Of a stretch of DNA of 34,603 bases, positions 22,313 to 31,947 are shown piece by piece (the stretch's first letter is position 1; every line of letters starts with the position of its first letter). The notes under the pieces are model-generated. The model was not told the DNA's origin, searched no databases, and worked only from the letters and a program-made list of their open reading frames with translations. The DNA is from Aliterella sp. RAGGC_92 (GTDB lineage Bacteria > Cyanobacteriota > Cyanobacteriia > Cyanobacteriales > Chroococcidiopsidaceae). The DNA is taken from NCBI GenBank assembly GCA_030826005.1, contig JAPJOW010000009.1:1-34603 (forward strand). Direction: 5' to 3'. The translations under genes and the position numbers were made by a program.

Positions 22313-24856
22313 ATGAAACAGCACTTCCGTAATCTGTGGGTAACTCAAGGAATTACGCTACTTTTTTTAAGTACAAGCTATCCTATCCGAGCGCAAAATA
22401 TTCCTGTCCAAGATACAACTTTACCTATTAATTCTCAAGTTAACCTTGATAATCAAATTGTTAATGTTACTGGCGGAACAGAAGCAGGTATTAATTTATT
22501 TCACAGCTTTGCTCAATTTAGTGTCGAGCAAGGATATAGAGTAAATTTTGTTAGTCCTAGTGGAAGTATTCAAAATATATTAGTGCGAGTAACAGGTAGT
22601 AATCCCTCTAATATTTCAGGTACGCTGAGTACTTCCGGTGCTTCTAATCCCAATCTATTTTTGATTAATCCTCAGGGTATTTCCTTCGGTCAAAATGCGA
22701 GGTTACAACTTGAGGGTTCGTTTGTAGCGACAACAGCTAATGGTATTGCCTTTGGCGAGCAAGGCTTGTTTAGTGCTTCAAATCCTAACAACCCTGCATT
22801 ACTAACAATCAATCCCTCAGCCTTTGTCTTTAATCAACCTGTAGCCCAGGAAATTAACAATAATTCTCAAGCTATTGCAACAGTAGGATTAAAAGTTGAT
22901 GAAGGAAACAGTTTACTGTTAGTAGGTGGCGATGTAACCCTAAATCAAGGGATCGTAACCGCTCCAGGTGGTCGAGTAGAAATAGGAGGATTGAAGGGTA
23001 CAGGTATAATCGGACTAAATGTAGATGGTCAAAAACTAAAATTAAGTTTTCCTGACGGTGCAGAACGCTCAAAAGTAACGCTCACTAGAGGCACAGTTGA
23101 TACGATGTCTGGAGGTGGTGGTGATATTGTTATAAATGCCGATGCTCTGCTTTTAAATAACAGTTCTCTGATGACAGGGATAAAGGGAAATTTCGGCTCG
23201 ATCGGCGCTCAAGCAGGAAATATTGAGCTTAATGCTACAGGATTAATAACATTTACAGGCAGTACAGTTAGTAACTCTGTAGATAGGGGCAGTACGGGGG
23301 ATGGAGGCGATATTTTAATTAAAGCTGGAGCGTTAAATATTAGTTTAGGCGGCGAAGTATATACTTCAACTTTTAGTCAAGGGAACGCTGGAGATATATT
23401 TATCCAAGTTGATGATGCTATTAGCCTAAATTTAAGTAGCATTCATACAAACCCGTCACCAGTGCTTTCTAGCTTGTCTCAGCCAGCAAGCGCTGGAAAT
23501 GGAGGATTTATTGATATTAAAGCTAATACCCTTGGTCTTACTAATGGCGCTCTAATTTATACCACAACTTACAATAGAGGCTCTAGCGGGTCAATTAATA
23601 TTGATGTCGAGCAACTAACTCTAAATAATGGTTCGCAAATCCTCTCAAATACCCTAGGAGCAGGAGAGGCAGGGGATATTAATATTCAAGCCTCGGAGTC
23701 TGTAATCATTGCAGGGTTAAATCCTAGGGAAGGTTTTTCTAGCAGAGTAGCTGCGGGTAGTCGGGTAGTTGCTGGGTCAGAATCACAAAATAGCGGTGCT
23801 AGTGGAGATATTAATGTAACCACTCCTAACTTGTGGGTTTCTGATGGAGCAGTTTTAAGTACCTTAACTAAGAGTATTTCTCAAGCTGGGAATATTACTA
23901 TTAATGTCGATAAGCTGATGCTGACAAATGGGGGACAAATTGTTGCAAGTACGTTTAGCAATGGTCGTGCAGGCGATATTTCTGTTAAGGCAACCGATAG
24001 CGTCATAATTTCTGGAAGCATTGATGAGAATATCGAGCGTCCCAGTCAAGATAATGATGGCTTTAATAGTGGCTTATTTGTAGGAGTTAGAGGCATACAA
24101 TTAGCTGAAGCAGGTAATATCAGCGTGGATACACCGTCTTTACGAATTTACGAGCGCGGGACTATTTCTGCGGAGACTAACGCGGGTGAAGGCGGTAATA
24201 TCAATATTAGTTCCCAAGATATAAGACTGCGTAATGATAGCCAAATAAGCGCAAGTGCTAGAGAGCAAGGCAATGGAGGCAATATTGATATTGATACTAA
24301 TACTTTAGTTGCCTTAAACAATAGCGATATTACAGCTACAGCTTTTGAGGGTAGGGGAGGGAAAATTGATATTAGGACTCAAGGATTATTTACATCGGCA
24401 GATAGTGAGATTAAGGCTACTTCTGAAAAAGGAATAGATGGAGTTGTAGAAATTAATCGACCAGAGAGCGATCCTAATGACGATGCGGTTTCTGTAACAG
24501 TAGAGCCAGTTGATTTAACAAAGTTAATTGCTACAGGATGCGGAGCAAGTGGCAGCATCGCTTCTGAACGTTCGACAAGTAAGTTTATCATTACTGGGCG
24601 GGGAGGGTTGCCGCCTACTCCTAGCGAAGCTTTGAGAAGCGACTTGGCATTGGCAGACTTAGGAGCATCGGTTAAACAAGATCTAACAGCAAGTACAACT
24701 ATTGCTACTAAACAAGATATTTCCGAGCCAAACGCTATTGTTGAAGCCCAAGGATGGGTAATAAGTCCCAAGGGACAAGTAGTGCTTACAGCTTCTGCTC
24801 CTAATGTTGTTCCAGAAGTTCCTTGGCTAAAGTCGCCCAGTTGTCACAATTCCTAA
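22313..24856 (+). CDS. Filamentous-haemagglutinin-like secreted protein (two-partner secretion exoprotein)
   Basis: An 847-residue protein with a signal peptide (~10-27, ending IRAQN) and a haemagglutination-activity (TPS) domain at ~30-165. It carries the secretion motifs NPNL and NPxG in NPNLFLINPQGISFG. Residues ~185-690 are a repetitive right-handed beta-helix, with recurring phrases of the form GDINI...GSQI. The C-terminal part has GCG (~742-744) and ends EVPWLKSPSC, a tail shared by cyanobacterial members. It would be exported by Sec and then through a TpsB/FhaC-type outer-membrane pore, which is not encoded in this window. The length is short for the family. The CHAT gene starts 17 bp after its stop. 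Confidence 0.88.
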   Translation: MKQHFRNLWVTQGITLLFLSTSYPIRAQNIPVQDTTLPINSQVNLDNQIVNVTGGTEAGINLFHSFAQFSVEQGYRVNFVSPSGSIQNILVRVTGSNPSNISGTLSTSGASNPNLFLINPQGISFGQNARLQLEGSFVATTANGIAFGEQGLFSASNPNNPALLTINPSAFVFNQPVAQEINNNSQAIATVGLKVDEGNSLLLVGGDVTLNQGIVTAPGGRVEIGGLKGTGIIGLNVDGQKLKLSFPDGAERSKVTLTRGTVDTMSGGGGDIVINADALLLNNSSLMTGIKGNFGSIGAQAGNIELNATGLITFTGSTVSNSVDRGSTGDGGDILIKAGALNISLGGEVYTSTFSQGNAGDIFIQVDDAISLNLSSIHTNPSPVLSSLSQPASAGNGGFIDIKANTLGLTNGALIYTTTYNRGSSGSINIDVEQLTLNNGSQILSNTLGAGEAGDINIQASESVIIAGLNPREGFSSRVAAGSRVVAGSESQNSGASGDINVTTPNLWVSDGAVLSTLTKSISQAGNITINVDKLMLTNGGQIVASTFSNGRAGDISVKATDSVIISGSIDENIERPSQDNDGFNSGLFVGVRGIQLAEAGNISVDTPSLRIYERGTISAETNAGEGGNINISSQDIRLRNDSQISASAREQGNGGNIDIDTNTLVALNNSDITATAFEGRGGKIDIRTQGLFTSADSEIKATSEKGIDGVVEINRPESDPNDDAVSVTVEPVDLTKLIATGCGASGSIASERSTSKFIITGRGGLPPTPSEALRSDLALADLGASVKQDLTASTTIATKQDISEPNAIVEAQGWVISPKGQVVLTASAPNVVPEVPWLKSPSCHNS

Positions 24857-24873
24857 TTGAGGGAAAATATCTT

Positions 24874-27432
24874 ATGAAAACTGTTACAGGCATTTTAGTT
24901 TCTATTGCTATAGGACTCGCCCCTATTTGGACAATGCCTGTAGCATCAAGCAGCATTGGGAGGGTTTCGTTCTTAGATTTAGTGCAGCAAGGTAGAGAAC
25001 TATACCAAAACGAACAGTTTGCTAAAGCTGCCGAGATTTGGGAGCAAGCTTACACTCAGCAAAGCGATCGCGCAAATCAAGCAATGGTATTGAGCAATTT
25101 GTCTTTAGCTTATCAACAATTGGGACAATGGGAAAAAGCAACAAAGGCGATTTCTTCAAGCCTTAATCTGCTACAAAATAACCCCAATAGCCAAGTTTTA
25201 GCGCAAGCTTTATCGGCGCAAGGCAGCTTGCAACTAGCTAATGGTCAATCTCAACAAGCTTTGAATACTTGGCAAAACGCAACGGATGCTTATACTAAAG
25301 CAAAAGACGAAGTTGGAGTTACAAGAAGTTTAATCAATCAAGCTCAAGCACTGCAAGCTTTAGGACTTTACCGCCGCGCTTTAGTAACCCTAGATGAAGT
25401 CAACCAAAAACTGCAACAACAACCAAATTCTTTACTTAAAACGGCAGGATTGCGTAGCTTGGGTAATGCTCTTAGATTAGTGGGAGACTTGGAGAAGTCG
25501 CGCATTTCTTTGCAGCAAAGTTTAGCGTCCGCCCAGCAATTAAATTCTGCTCCTAATATTAGTGCAACTTTATTTAGTTTAGGTAATACCGCTAAAGCCC
25601 AGCAAGATCGAACGGGAGCGATAAATTACTATCAGCAAGCTGTAGCTATTGGTAGTGGAATTATTAAAACCCAGGCACAACTTAACTTGCTCAGTACCTT
25701 AATAGAACTAAAACAAATAAGTGCTGCCCAAAACTTACTCCCGCAAATTGAAGCGCAAATTGCTAGTTTACCCTCAAGTAGTAAAGCTATCTACGCTCAA
25801 ATTGAATTTTCCCAAAGCTTGCAAGATATAAAAAAACTAGGAGCAAAAAATAGCCCAGATTTGCCAGAAATTGCCTTATTATCAGCTAAAAATATTCAAC
25901 AAGCCCAACATTTAGGCGATAAAAGAGCAGAAACTCATGCTTTAAGTAATTTAGCTCAATTGTACGAACAAACAAAACAATGGGAAAATGCTCGACAACT
26001 AACCGAAAAATCTTTGCTAATTGCTCAAGCAATTAATGCTCCAGACTTAGCCTATCGCTTCTCGTGGCAACTAGGAAGAATATTTAAAGCTCAAGGCAAT
26101 ACACCGAATGCGATCGCAGCTTACACCGAATCTGTTAGCCTGCTTAAATCCTTACGCAACGATTTAGTTGCCATTAATCCTGACGTGCAGTTTTCTTTTC
26201 GCGAGGAAGTAGAACCTGTTTATCGCGGATTAGTCGATTTGCTCTTGAGTAAAAATAATTCAAAAGTCAGTCAAGAAAACTTAATTCAAGCGCGGGCGGT
26301 AATTGAATCGTTGCAACTTGCTCAATTAGATAACTTTTTTCGGGAAGCTTGTATTGAAGCAAATACATCAGTATTAATCGATCGCCTCGCCGATACGGAA
26401 GATAACAGCGCGGCAATTATTTACCCAATTATTCTCAGCGATCGCACGGAAGTTATCCTCAAGCTACCCAATGCGCCCCTAACTCATTACACCATTGCCA
26501 AATCTCAACCCCAAATAGAAAAAACTTTAGAGACATTGCGAACTAAGCTAACCGAACCCGATACTGTTAAAGAAGTTAAAGCTTTATCCCAACAAGTATA
26601 TAGCTGGTTAATTCAACCGGCGGAGGCGCAAATTGCCAGTAGTAAGGCTAAAACTTTAGTCTTTGTTTTGGATGGAGCGCTGCAAAATATCCCGATGGCA
26701 GCCTTGTACGATGGTAAACAGTATTTAATTGAAAAGTACGCCGTCGCCTTAAGTCCCGGCTTGCAACTATTAGCATCTCAGCCCTTACCTCAAAATGGTT
26801 TGACCGCATTAACGGCGGGACTTAGCGTTGCACCAGCAAATTCGCCTTACCCCAACTTGCCATCGGTCAAAGCAGAATTTGATTTAATCCAGCAAGCGGG
26901 AATAAATACAAATCAACTCTTAAATGAAAATTTTACTAGCAAGACCTTAGCTAAAGCTATTGATTCATCGGGTTTTAATATCGTTCACCTAGCAACACAC
27001 GGACAGTTTAGTTCCGAAGCAAAAAATACATTTATTCTGGCGGCGGATGGAGAAATTAATGTCAAGCAGTTAGACGATTTACTCCGCAATGCCGGGAGCG
27101 GGCAAAATCGGCGCGATCGCAATTCACCCGATGCGATCGCATTATTAGTTTTAAGTGCTTGCGAAACTGCGGTAGGCGACAAACGCGCGGCTTTGGGACT
27201 TGCGGGAGTAGCTATCCGGGCGGGGGCGCGCAGTACCCTAGCTTCTTTATGGCAAATAGATGATGAAGCCACAGCCTTATTTATTGGTGAATTTTATCGA
27301 GAGTTAGCTACTAATAAACTTACTAAAGCTGAAGCTCTCCGCCGCGCTCAAATTAGTTTTTTAAAGATTTATCCCAATTACAGCCGCCCTAGTTATTGGG
27401 GAGCTTACGTTTTAATTGGTAACTGGCTCTAA
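24874..27432 (+). CDS. TPR-CHAT caspase-like protease with signal peptide
   Basis: An 852-residue protein from the ATG at 24874, chosen because GAGGG lies at the right distance; the open frame extends 17 codons further upstream into the preceding gene. Residues 1-26 look like a Sec signal peptide (charged start, hydrophobic core, PVASS). TPR repeats cover ~35-430. The C-terminal CHAT domain (~560-850) keeps both catalytic residues of this caspase-like clan CD fold: His709 in HLATHG and Cys763 in SACET, with GLAGVAIRAGARSTLASLW after it. It is translationally close to the haemagglutinin-like gene, so processing or sensing of that exoprotein in the periplasm is a reasonable guess. Most studied CHAT proteases are cytosolic, so the export signal is noteworthy. 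Confidence 0.9.
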   Translation: MKTVTGILVSIAIGLAPIWTMPVASSSIGRVSFLDLVQQGRELYQNEQFAKAAEIWEQAYTQQSDRANQAMVLSNLSLAYQQLGQWEKATKAISSSLNLLQNNPNSQVLAQALSAQGSLQLANGQSQQALNTWQNATDAYTKAKDEVGVTRSLINQAQALQALGLYRRALVTLDEVNQKLQQQPNSLLKTAGLRSLGNALRLVGDLEKSRISLQQSLASAQQLNSAPNISATLFSLGNTAKAQQDRTGAINYYQQAVAIGSGIIKTQAQLNLLSTLIELKQISAAQNLLPQIEAQIASLPSSSKAIYAQIEFSQSLQDIKKLGAKNSPDLPEIALLSAKNIQQAQHLGDKRAETHALSNLAQLYEQTKQWENARQLTEKSLLIAQAINAPDLAYRFSWQLGRIFKAQGNTPNAIAAYTESVSLLKSLRNDLVAINPDVQFSFREEVEPVYRGLVDLLLSKNNSKVSQENLIQARAVIESLQLAQLDNFFREACIEANTSVLIDRLADTEDNSAAIIYPIILSDRTEVILKLPNAPLTHYTIAKSQPQIEKTLETLRTKLTEPDTVKEVKALSQQVYSWLIQPAEAQIASSKAKTLVFVLDGALQNIPMAALYDGKQYLIEKYAVALSPGLQLLASQPLPQNGLTALTAGLSVAPANSPYPNLPSVKAEFDLIQQAGINTNQLLNENFTSKTLAKAIDSSGFNIVHLATHGQFSSEAKNTFILAADGEINVKQLDDLLRNAGSGQNRRDRNSPDAIALLVLSACETAVGDKRAALGLAGVAIRAGARSTLASLWQIDDEATALFIGEFYRELATNKLTKAEALRRAQISFLKIYPNYSRPSYWGAYVLIGNWL

Positions 27433-27455
27433 ATACAAGTTTAATATTTGTATTT
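27431..27455. terminator. A/T-rich bidirectional hairpin over two convergent stops
   Basis: AAATACAA (27431-27438) pairs with TTGTATTT (27448-27455), with further pairing inside. The hairpin includes bases of both the CHAT stop (27430-27432) and the DUF928 stop (27441-27443). It could end transcription from both sides. The low G/C content makes a strong terminator doubtful. Confidence 0.4.
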
Positions 27456-28367
27456 ACTAATCAACGATTTCTCGTCTTTGCTATCTATTCCCTTAATTGA
27501 TTGGGAAGCTAGAGTAGATAAATCTATTGTCTGCAATAAATCGTGCCAGTCGGCGGAAGATGTCGTATCTTCTAAGTTTTGCACGCGCATTTGCGCTAGA
27601 GTTGCGGCAGTATCGTACCAAATACCATTTTCAGCGTACAAGGCTGCTTGGTGCTGTAACGAGGCAGCATTCTCGATTTGATTGGCAAATGTCCGACTAA
27701 GAGCAATTCGCTGCACCCATCCCTCCACAAATACTGGACTTGTCATGTTTTGACTGCAACGAACTTTAAAGTACCAATGGTACATTTTATCGATAGCTAA
27801 CGGCGCAGACTCAGGCGGTAATTGCAGTCTGATAATTCCATGCTCTTTAGGCAACGTTACTGGGGCGCGATATAGATCGTTATCGTCCGCGTCTTGCAAG
27901 ACAAATTCACCAGTCGCAGAAGCTTGAGTATAAGGAACGTAAAATAAAAAAGTTGGGCGTTCTTTAACTGTTAATCCCCAAACATTAGTTGCAACGATCG
28001 CACTAGACCCGTTTTCAATAGATTGTTTAATACTAGGTACTATTGCTGTTAAAGGTATACTTACATTGTGCAAGCAGTTGCCACGTCCTGCCGCGCCTCT
28101 TTGCCGTCCGCTAGGCGCTCCATTACTTGGCAACTTCGGTTGAATAAAACTTACTCTCCCCGATCGCTTCTGCGGCTTAGTAAGGCTTGGAGTGGGTACT
28201 TGTCTTAGCGATCGATTGCTAGAGCGCACGGGAATATTGACAGAATCTATATTTTGTGATAGCGCTTGGCTAAAATAGCTTGTATTTATAAGTACCAAGA
28301 CAATAACACCGAGCGATCGCTTGGCAAATGCACGGACTTGGTTCGTATTTTCCATAACTAATTTCAT
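27441..28367 (-). CDS. DUF928 protein, exported
   Basis: A 308-residue protein with a hydrophobic signal segment (~16-36, ending QALSQ), a Ser/Pro/Arg-rich linker (~48-95) and a DUF928 domain (~95-290). The domain has GRGNC, WGLTVKERPTFLFYVPY and YHWYFKVRC, the latter two characteristic of the family, and two likely disulphide cysteines. DUF928 is common in cyanobacteria, often beside CHAT, CHASE2 and haemagglutinin-like genes; function is unknown. It starts 33 bp after the kinase-CHASE2 gene on the same strand and is probably co-transcribed. The ATG at 28367 is used; another ATG lies four codons in. Confidence 0.85.
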   Translation of the reverse strand: MKLVMENTNQVRAFAKRSLGVIVLVLINTSYFSQALSQNIDSVNIPVRSSNRSLRQVPTPSLTKPQKRSGRVSFIQPKLPSNGAPSGRQRGAAGRGNCLHNVSIPLTAIVPSIKQSIENGSSAIVATNVWGLTVKERPTFLFYVPYTQASATGEFVLQDADDNDLYRAPVTLPKEHGIIRLQLPPESAPLAIDKMYHWYFKVRCSQNMTSPVFVEGWVQRIALSRTFANQIENAASLQHQAALYAENGIWYDTAATLAQMRVQNLEDTTSSADWHDLLQTIDLSTLASQSIKGIDSKDEKSLISKYKY

Positions 28368-28400
28368 CCAAGTAACAAGTTTCTATATAAAGTTGCGCTA

Positions 28401-30605
28401 CTATCTAAATTTAGAATTTTGGTAAACTACTATACTTATGCTTGTAATTCCTAAAGCTAATGCTGGCGGTACTAAGGGAACTAAACGACCTGCGACTAAA
28501 AGCCCAAAGCATACACCGCATAAGATTAAAAGTGTAGCAGATGCCGCAAGTCCTAAATATAATATTTGTTTAAAGTTCCAAGCAAGCAAACCGCCGACAA
28601 GCGACCAAAGACCAATCCAGAGAATTTCTAACCATAAATTCCACACCGACATTAAGGGTCTATTGTCTAAAACTGCGCTCAAGATATGACTGACCATCTG
28701 TGCTTGTAAAAACACTCCTGGTAGTTGTTTTTCAAAGCGCTGTTGAGTACTACTATAAGGCGTAAACCAGTAATCGTTAACACTGGTGGGCGCAGTAACA
28801 CCAATAAGGACGATCCGATCTTGCAATTGTTTCCTTATAGCTGGACTGAGGCGATTGTTTAAGAGATCGTGAAGATTAACTTGGAAAGCAATATCATTAA
28901 CTGTACGGTAAGGGCGGTAGTTGAGCAATACTTGATAACCCCTTAAATCCGCATTTTTATAAACACCGCTATTGTGAGAATTTAAACGTTTAAAAATAAC
29001 GTCATTAAACTGCAAATCTCCTTGAGAAGTAACTTTTGGGGCGATCCCCTGTGTTGCTAAGTAATACATTGCTAACTGAAGACTAAAAGCATACTCAGTA
29101 GTACAAGGAGAATTAATAGGTGGAGTGAGATGCAATAGCTGACGGCGAACGATGCTATCGTCATCAGGCATAATATCGCTAAAACCAACAAATTCTGGTG
29201 GTAATTCTGGTGGTGGTGCAATACCGGGATTATTTGTATCGGGATCGCTAATTTTGCACAAACCAATAAAGCGATCGCTTTTTTGCAAATATTTAGTTAA
29301 ATTTGGATACGCTGCACTCACGGGAACATCGCGATAAATATCTAAACCGATCGCTCTTGGTTGATATTGTTCGAGTTTAGTTAATAATTGCTCTAAAGTG
29401 CGATCGCTTAAACTTCCTTGTCTTTGTACTTGCGCTTGGATATCAGATTCAGTAATTGTCACCACAAGCAAGCGCGGGTCGGATTTTTCTATCGGTCGCA
29501 AGTGTTGCAAGCTATCGGTTGCTGCTAATTCCCACTTTTGCAGTATTCCTAACTGACGCACACCCACAACTAAGCTAGTAACAACCATACTGGTAAGAAA
29601 TACCTGAAACCCCTTACGCCTAACTTTACTTGTCGCCCTTTGACGCGGTTGAGTGCGAGTAGTTTGATTGATGGTGGTAGCAACTTGCTCCTCTGTTAAA
29701 GGTAGCCTAGTGCGATCGCTGTTATTGCTTCTAGTTAAACAATCTAAAATAATTTGCGCGTTTCGCGGTCGATTTTGCGGGAGGGGTGCAATTAGTTCGT
29801 TAATTAAATAAATTAACCACTCAGAAATTTGCGGCGCTTGCTCTCGCCATACTAATTGATTAGTTTGCAAATTTTTAGGTAATTCCGCCGGATAAATCCC
29901 TGTAAGTAAATGGACAAACGTGCGTCCTAAAGCAAAAAAGTCTGATTCTCTAACTGCTTGACCTTCTATTTGCTCTATAGGCGTGTATCCTGGCGAATAA
30001 ACTTGCGTAATATCGCTTTCGGCTAGTTTATTTACATAAGTGTGATTAATTTCCCTAACTGTACCAAAGTCAATTAACACCAACTGCCCGTCAGGGCGCA
30101 GCATAATATTAGAGGGCTTGATGTCCCGATGCAACAGTTTTGCTTGATGCACCTCGCTTAAAATACTTGTAAGTTGTTTGAGCCAATCAATTGCTTTTGG
30201 CTCGGAAATGGGTTCGTTTTCCTCTATCCACTGCTTGAGATTTTGTCCTGCTATTTTTTCCATCACCAAGCAATGCAGTTTTTTGGTTTCATTGCTCGGT
30301 AAGAAAGTAAAGTATTCGTATACTCTCGGAATACCCGGATTTTGCAGCTTTTGTAATACTTGCGCTTCCTGCTGCAATAGTTCAATTAATTTAGAGCGAT
30401 CGCTATTTAATACCTTAAGCACTTTCGCTACGCCGCGATCGTCTATTTCAAATATTTCTGTAGTATGCAACCCCGACAGTTCCCGTAAAGGTTTAATTAG
30501 CTGATATCGTCCGTTAATCAGCAAGGGAGAACCGCAAAAGTGACACCTTTTTAAGTTGTCGGGATTTTGGCGCTTTTGACACCTGGGGTTGATGCAGTAA
30601 CTCAT
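28401..30605 (-). CDS. Zinc-ribbon Ser/Thr protein kinase fused to a CHASE2 sensor
   Basis: A 734-residue receptor-type kinase. Cys4, Cys9, Cys21 and Cys24 form an N-terminal zinc ribbon. The kinase domain (~32-292) has the probable ATP lysine K64, HRDIKPSN (159-166), DFG (179-181) and SPGYTPIEQ as activation segment. The usual GxGxxG glycine loop is degenerate (RELSGLHTTE). A membrane helix (~332-350) leads to a periplasmic CHASE2 domain (~355-640), then three C-terminal helices (~655-728). So a periplasmic signal would control cytoplasmic phosphorylation. GGAG precedes the ATG. It sits 31 bp after bciB and 33 bp before the DUF928 gene. Confidence 0.9.
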   Translation of the reverse strand: MSYCINPRCQKRQNPDNLKRCHFCGSPLLINGRYQLIKPLRELSGLHTTEIFEIDDRGVAKVLKVLNSDRSKLIELLQQEAQVLQKLQNPGIPRVYEYFTFLPSNETKKLHCLVMEKIAGQNLKQWIEENEPISEPKAIDWLKQLTSILSEVHQAKLLHRDIKPSNIMLRPDGQLVLIDFGTVREINHTYVNKLAESDITQVYSPGYTPIEQIEGQAVRESDFFALGRTFVHLLTGIYPAELPKNLQTNQLVWREQAPQISEWLIYLINELIAPLPQNRPRNAQIILDCLTRSNNSDRTRLPLTEEQVATTINQTTRTQPRQRATSKVRRKGFQVFLTSMVVTSLVVGVRQLGILQKWELAATDSLQHLRPIEKSDPRLLVVTITESDIQAQVQRQGSLSDRTLEQLLTKLEQYQPRAIGLDIYRDVPVSAAYPNLTKYLQKSDRFIGLCKISDPDTNNPGIAPPPELPPEFVGFSDIMPDDDSIVRRQLLHLTPPINSPCTTEYAFSLQLAMYYLATQGIAPKVTSQGDLQFNDVIFKRLNSHNSGVYKNADLRGYQVLLNYRPYRTVNDIAFQVNLHDLLNNRLSPAIRKQLQDRIVLIGVTAPTSVNDYWFTPYSSTQQRFEKQLPGVFLQAQMVSHILSAVLDNRPLMSVWNLWLEILWIGLWSLVGGLLAWNFKQILYLGLAASATLLILCGVCFGLLVAGRLVPLVPPALALGITSISIVVYQNSKFR

Positions 30606-30636
30606 TAAACAACTCCAAGTTTTGCTTTACAGCTTG

Positions 30637-31842
30637 CTATTCTGGTAAGCGATATTGAGAAACTATTTTTTTGGCAAATTCTGGTACGTGAGCATTTAAT
30701 TTCTCTGGGTACTGACGCTTGACATAAAGGTAATTGCGCGTAAAGTGAGAATCAATCGAAAATCGGGCGTATTCTAAACCTTTAGGGCCAATTTTTTCGA
30801 TAACTACACCCATCATTTTTGCTGCCCACATCGGGAGTGTAACTCCTTTATCGTAAGCTGGAATGCTCTGTTGCACGGCGGAAGTGCGATCGCCCTTTGA
30901 CATTACTTCTTGAACTTGCAACTGCTCTTGCACCAAATCTAGCATTTCTTGCCCGGTATTATTTCGCACGACAATCCATTGCCAGCCAAAGGGTGCGCCC
31001 ATATAGCCTACTACCAAATCCGCTAGAGAATTGACATAATCAAAACAACTCATGCAAGAAGGAGCAAATACATCTTTAAGTTGATTGGTTTTGAGTCCGA
31101 AAAACGGTACAGTTTCCGTCGAGCCATCTTCATGCTTGAAGTGAACTCGAAAGTCTTGCATAAATTCGTAAGCAATGACGGTTTCCGGCGACTTGCTAGT
31201 TGTATCCAAAAACTTTTGCAACCCAGCGCGAGTAACGTTGTCTACGCAAGGCGTACCAAGTACATAAAGCTTTTCTAACCCTAATTGCTTTTCTACCGCT
31301 CTTAGCGCCTGAATTTGACAGCCTACACCAATTACTAGCAGCTTCTTCATCCCCGATTGTTCGATTTGTTCGAGTACCGAAAGATTTGGCGAAAGTGTCG
31401 GTTTATTTACTCTTGCTTTGAGGATATCTTCAGGAGTTCGAGCAATGATTGGCATCGGCCCGAAGCGATCTTCTTTGGTATTTTGAACGCAGACAACGCC
31501 CTCAACTAAGCCTTTATTCAACATCTCAATCGCAATACTACTAACAATTCCCGTCCATTGCGCTCCCTCAATTGGCTCGGTTTTTCGCGCCGCCATCATA
31601 CCTTGATTGACACCAAAATACAATTCATCCGCGTCATCTAAATTACGGGGGCGAGTATGAGTTTGGGTTTCTAACTCGGCTATTTGTTGATTAATAAAAG
31701 CGCAAGCATCCTTGACATAATGAACGTAATATGTATCGCATAGTCCGCACTCGCTACAAAGTTCTTTGGCTGGACGGCGGCTAGAAGGCTTTAAAGCTTT
31801 GGCTTTCTTATGGCGGGAAGAATCGGGAGAAACTAAAGTCAT
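30637..31842 (-). CDS. bciB: Ferredoxin-dependent 3,8-divinyl (proto)chlorophyllide 8-vinyl reductase
   Basis: A 401-residue Fe-S flavoprotein of the F420-hydrogenase beta-subunit family. An N-terminal CSECGLC (C29, C32, C35) and later cysteines in PSCMSC are the iron-sulfur ligands; FrhB-like domains occupy ~80-385. It reduces the 8-vinyl group of divinyl chlorophyllide with ferredoxin, a late step of chlorophyll a synthesis. The length matches cyanobacterial BciB (slr1923 type). The related 7-hydroxymethyl-chlorophyll a reductase is very similar in sequence, but cyanobacteria making only chlorophyll a need the vinyl reductase. It starts the minus-strand run with the kinase and DUF928 genes, which seems a chance neighbourhood. 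Confidence 0.9.
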   Translation of the reverse strand: MTLVSPDSSRHKKAKALKPSSRRPAKELCSECGLCDTYYVHYVKDACAFINQQIAELETQTHTRPRNLDDADELYFGVNQGMMAARKTEPIEGAQWTGIVSSIAIEMLNKGLVEGVVCVQNTKEDRFGPMPIIARTPEDILKARVNKPTLSPNLSVLEQIEQSGMKKLLVIGVGCQIQALRAVEKQLGLEKLYVLGTPCVDNVTRAGLQKFLDTTSKSPETVIAYEFMQDFRVHFKHEDGSTETVPFFGLKTNQLKDVFAPSCMSCFDYVNSLADLVVGYMGAPFGWQWIVVRNNTGQEMLDLVQEQLQVQEVMSKGDRTSAVQQSIPAYDKGVTLPMWAAKMMGVVIEKIGPKGLEYARFSIDSHFTRNYLYVKRQYPEKLNAHVPEFAKKIVSQYRLPE

Positions 31843-31947
31843 GTAGGCTAAATATGTAAAGCAGAAATATTATTTTTCAACCATACCTCACAGTTCGCTC
31901 GCAGTGTGTTTAGGGAGGTAAAGTAATGTAATTTGCTAGGAGGAAAA

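Noticed and set aside
24379..24771. 130-codon minus-strand open frame inside the haemagglutinin-like gene
   Set aside because: It is antisense to a well-supported gene with family-typical C-terminus and shows no recognisable domain.
26985..27272. 95-codon minus-strand open frame inside the CHAT domain
   Set aside because: It is a shadow of the conserved catalytic region of the CHAT domain.
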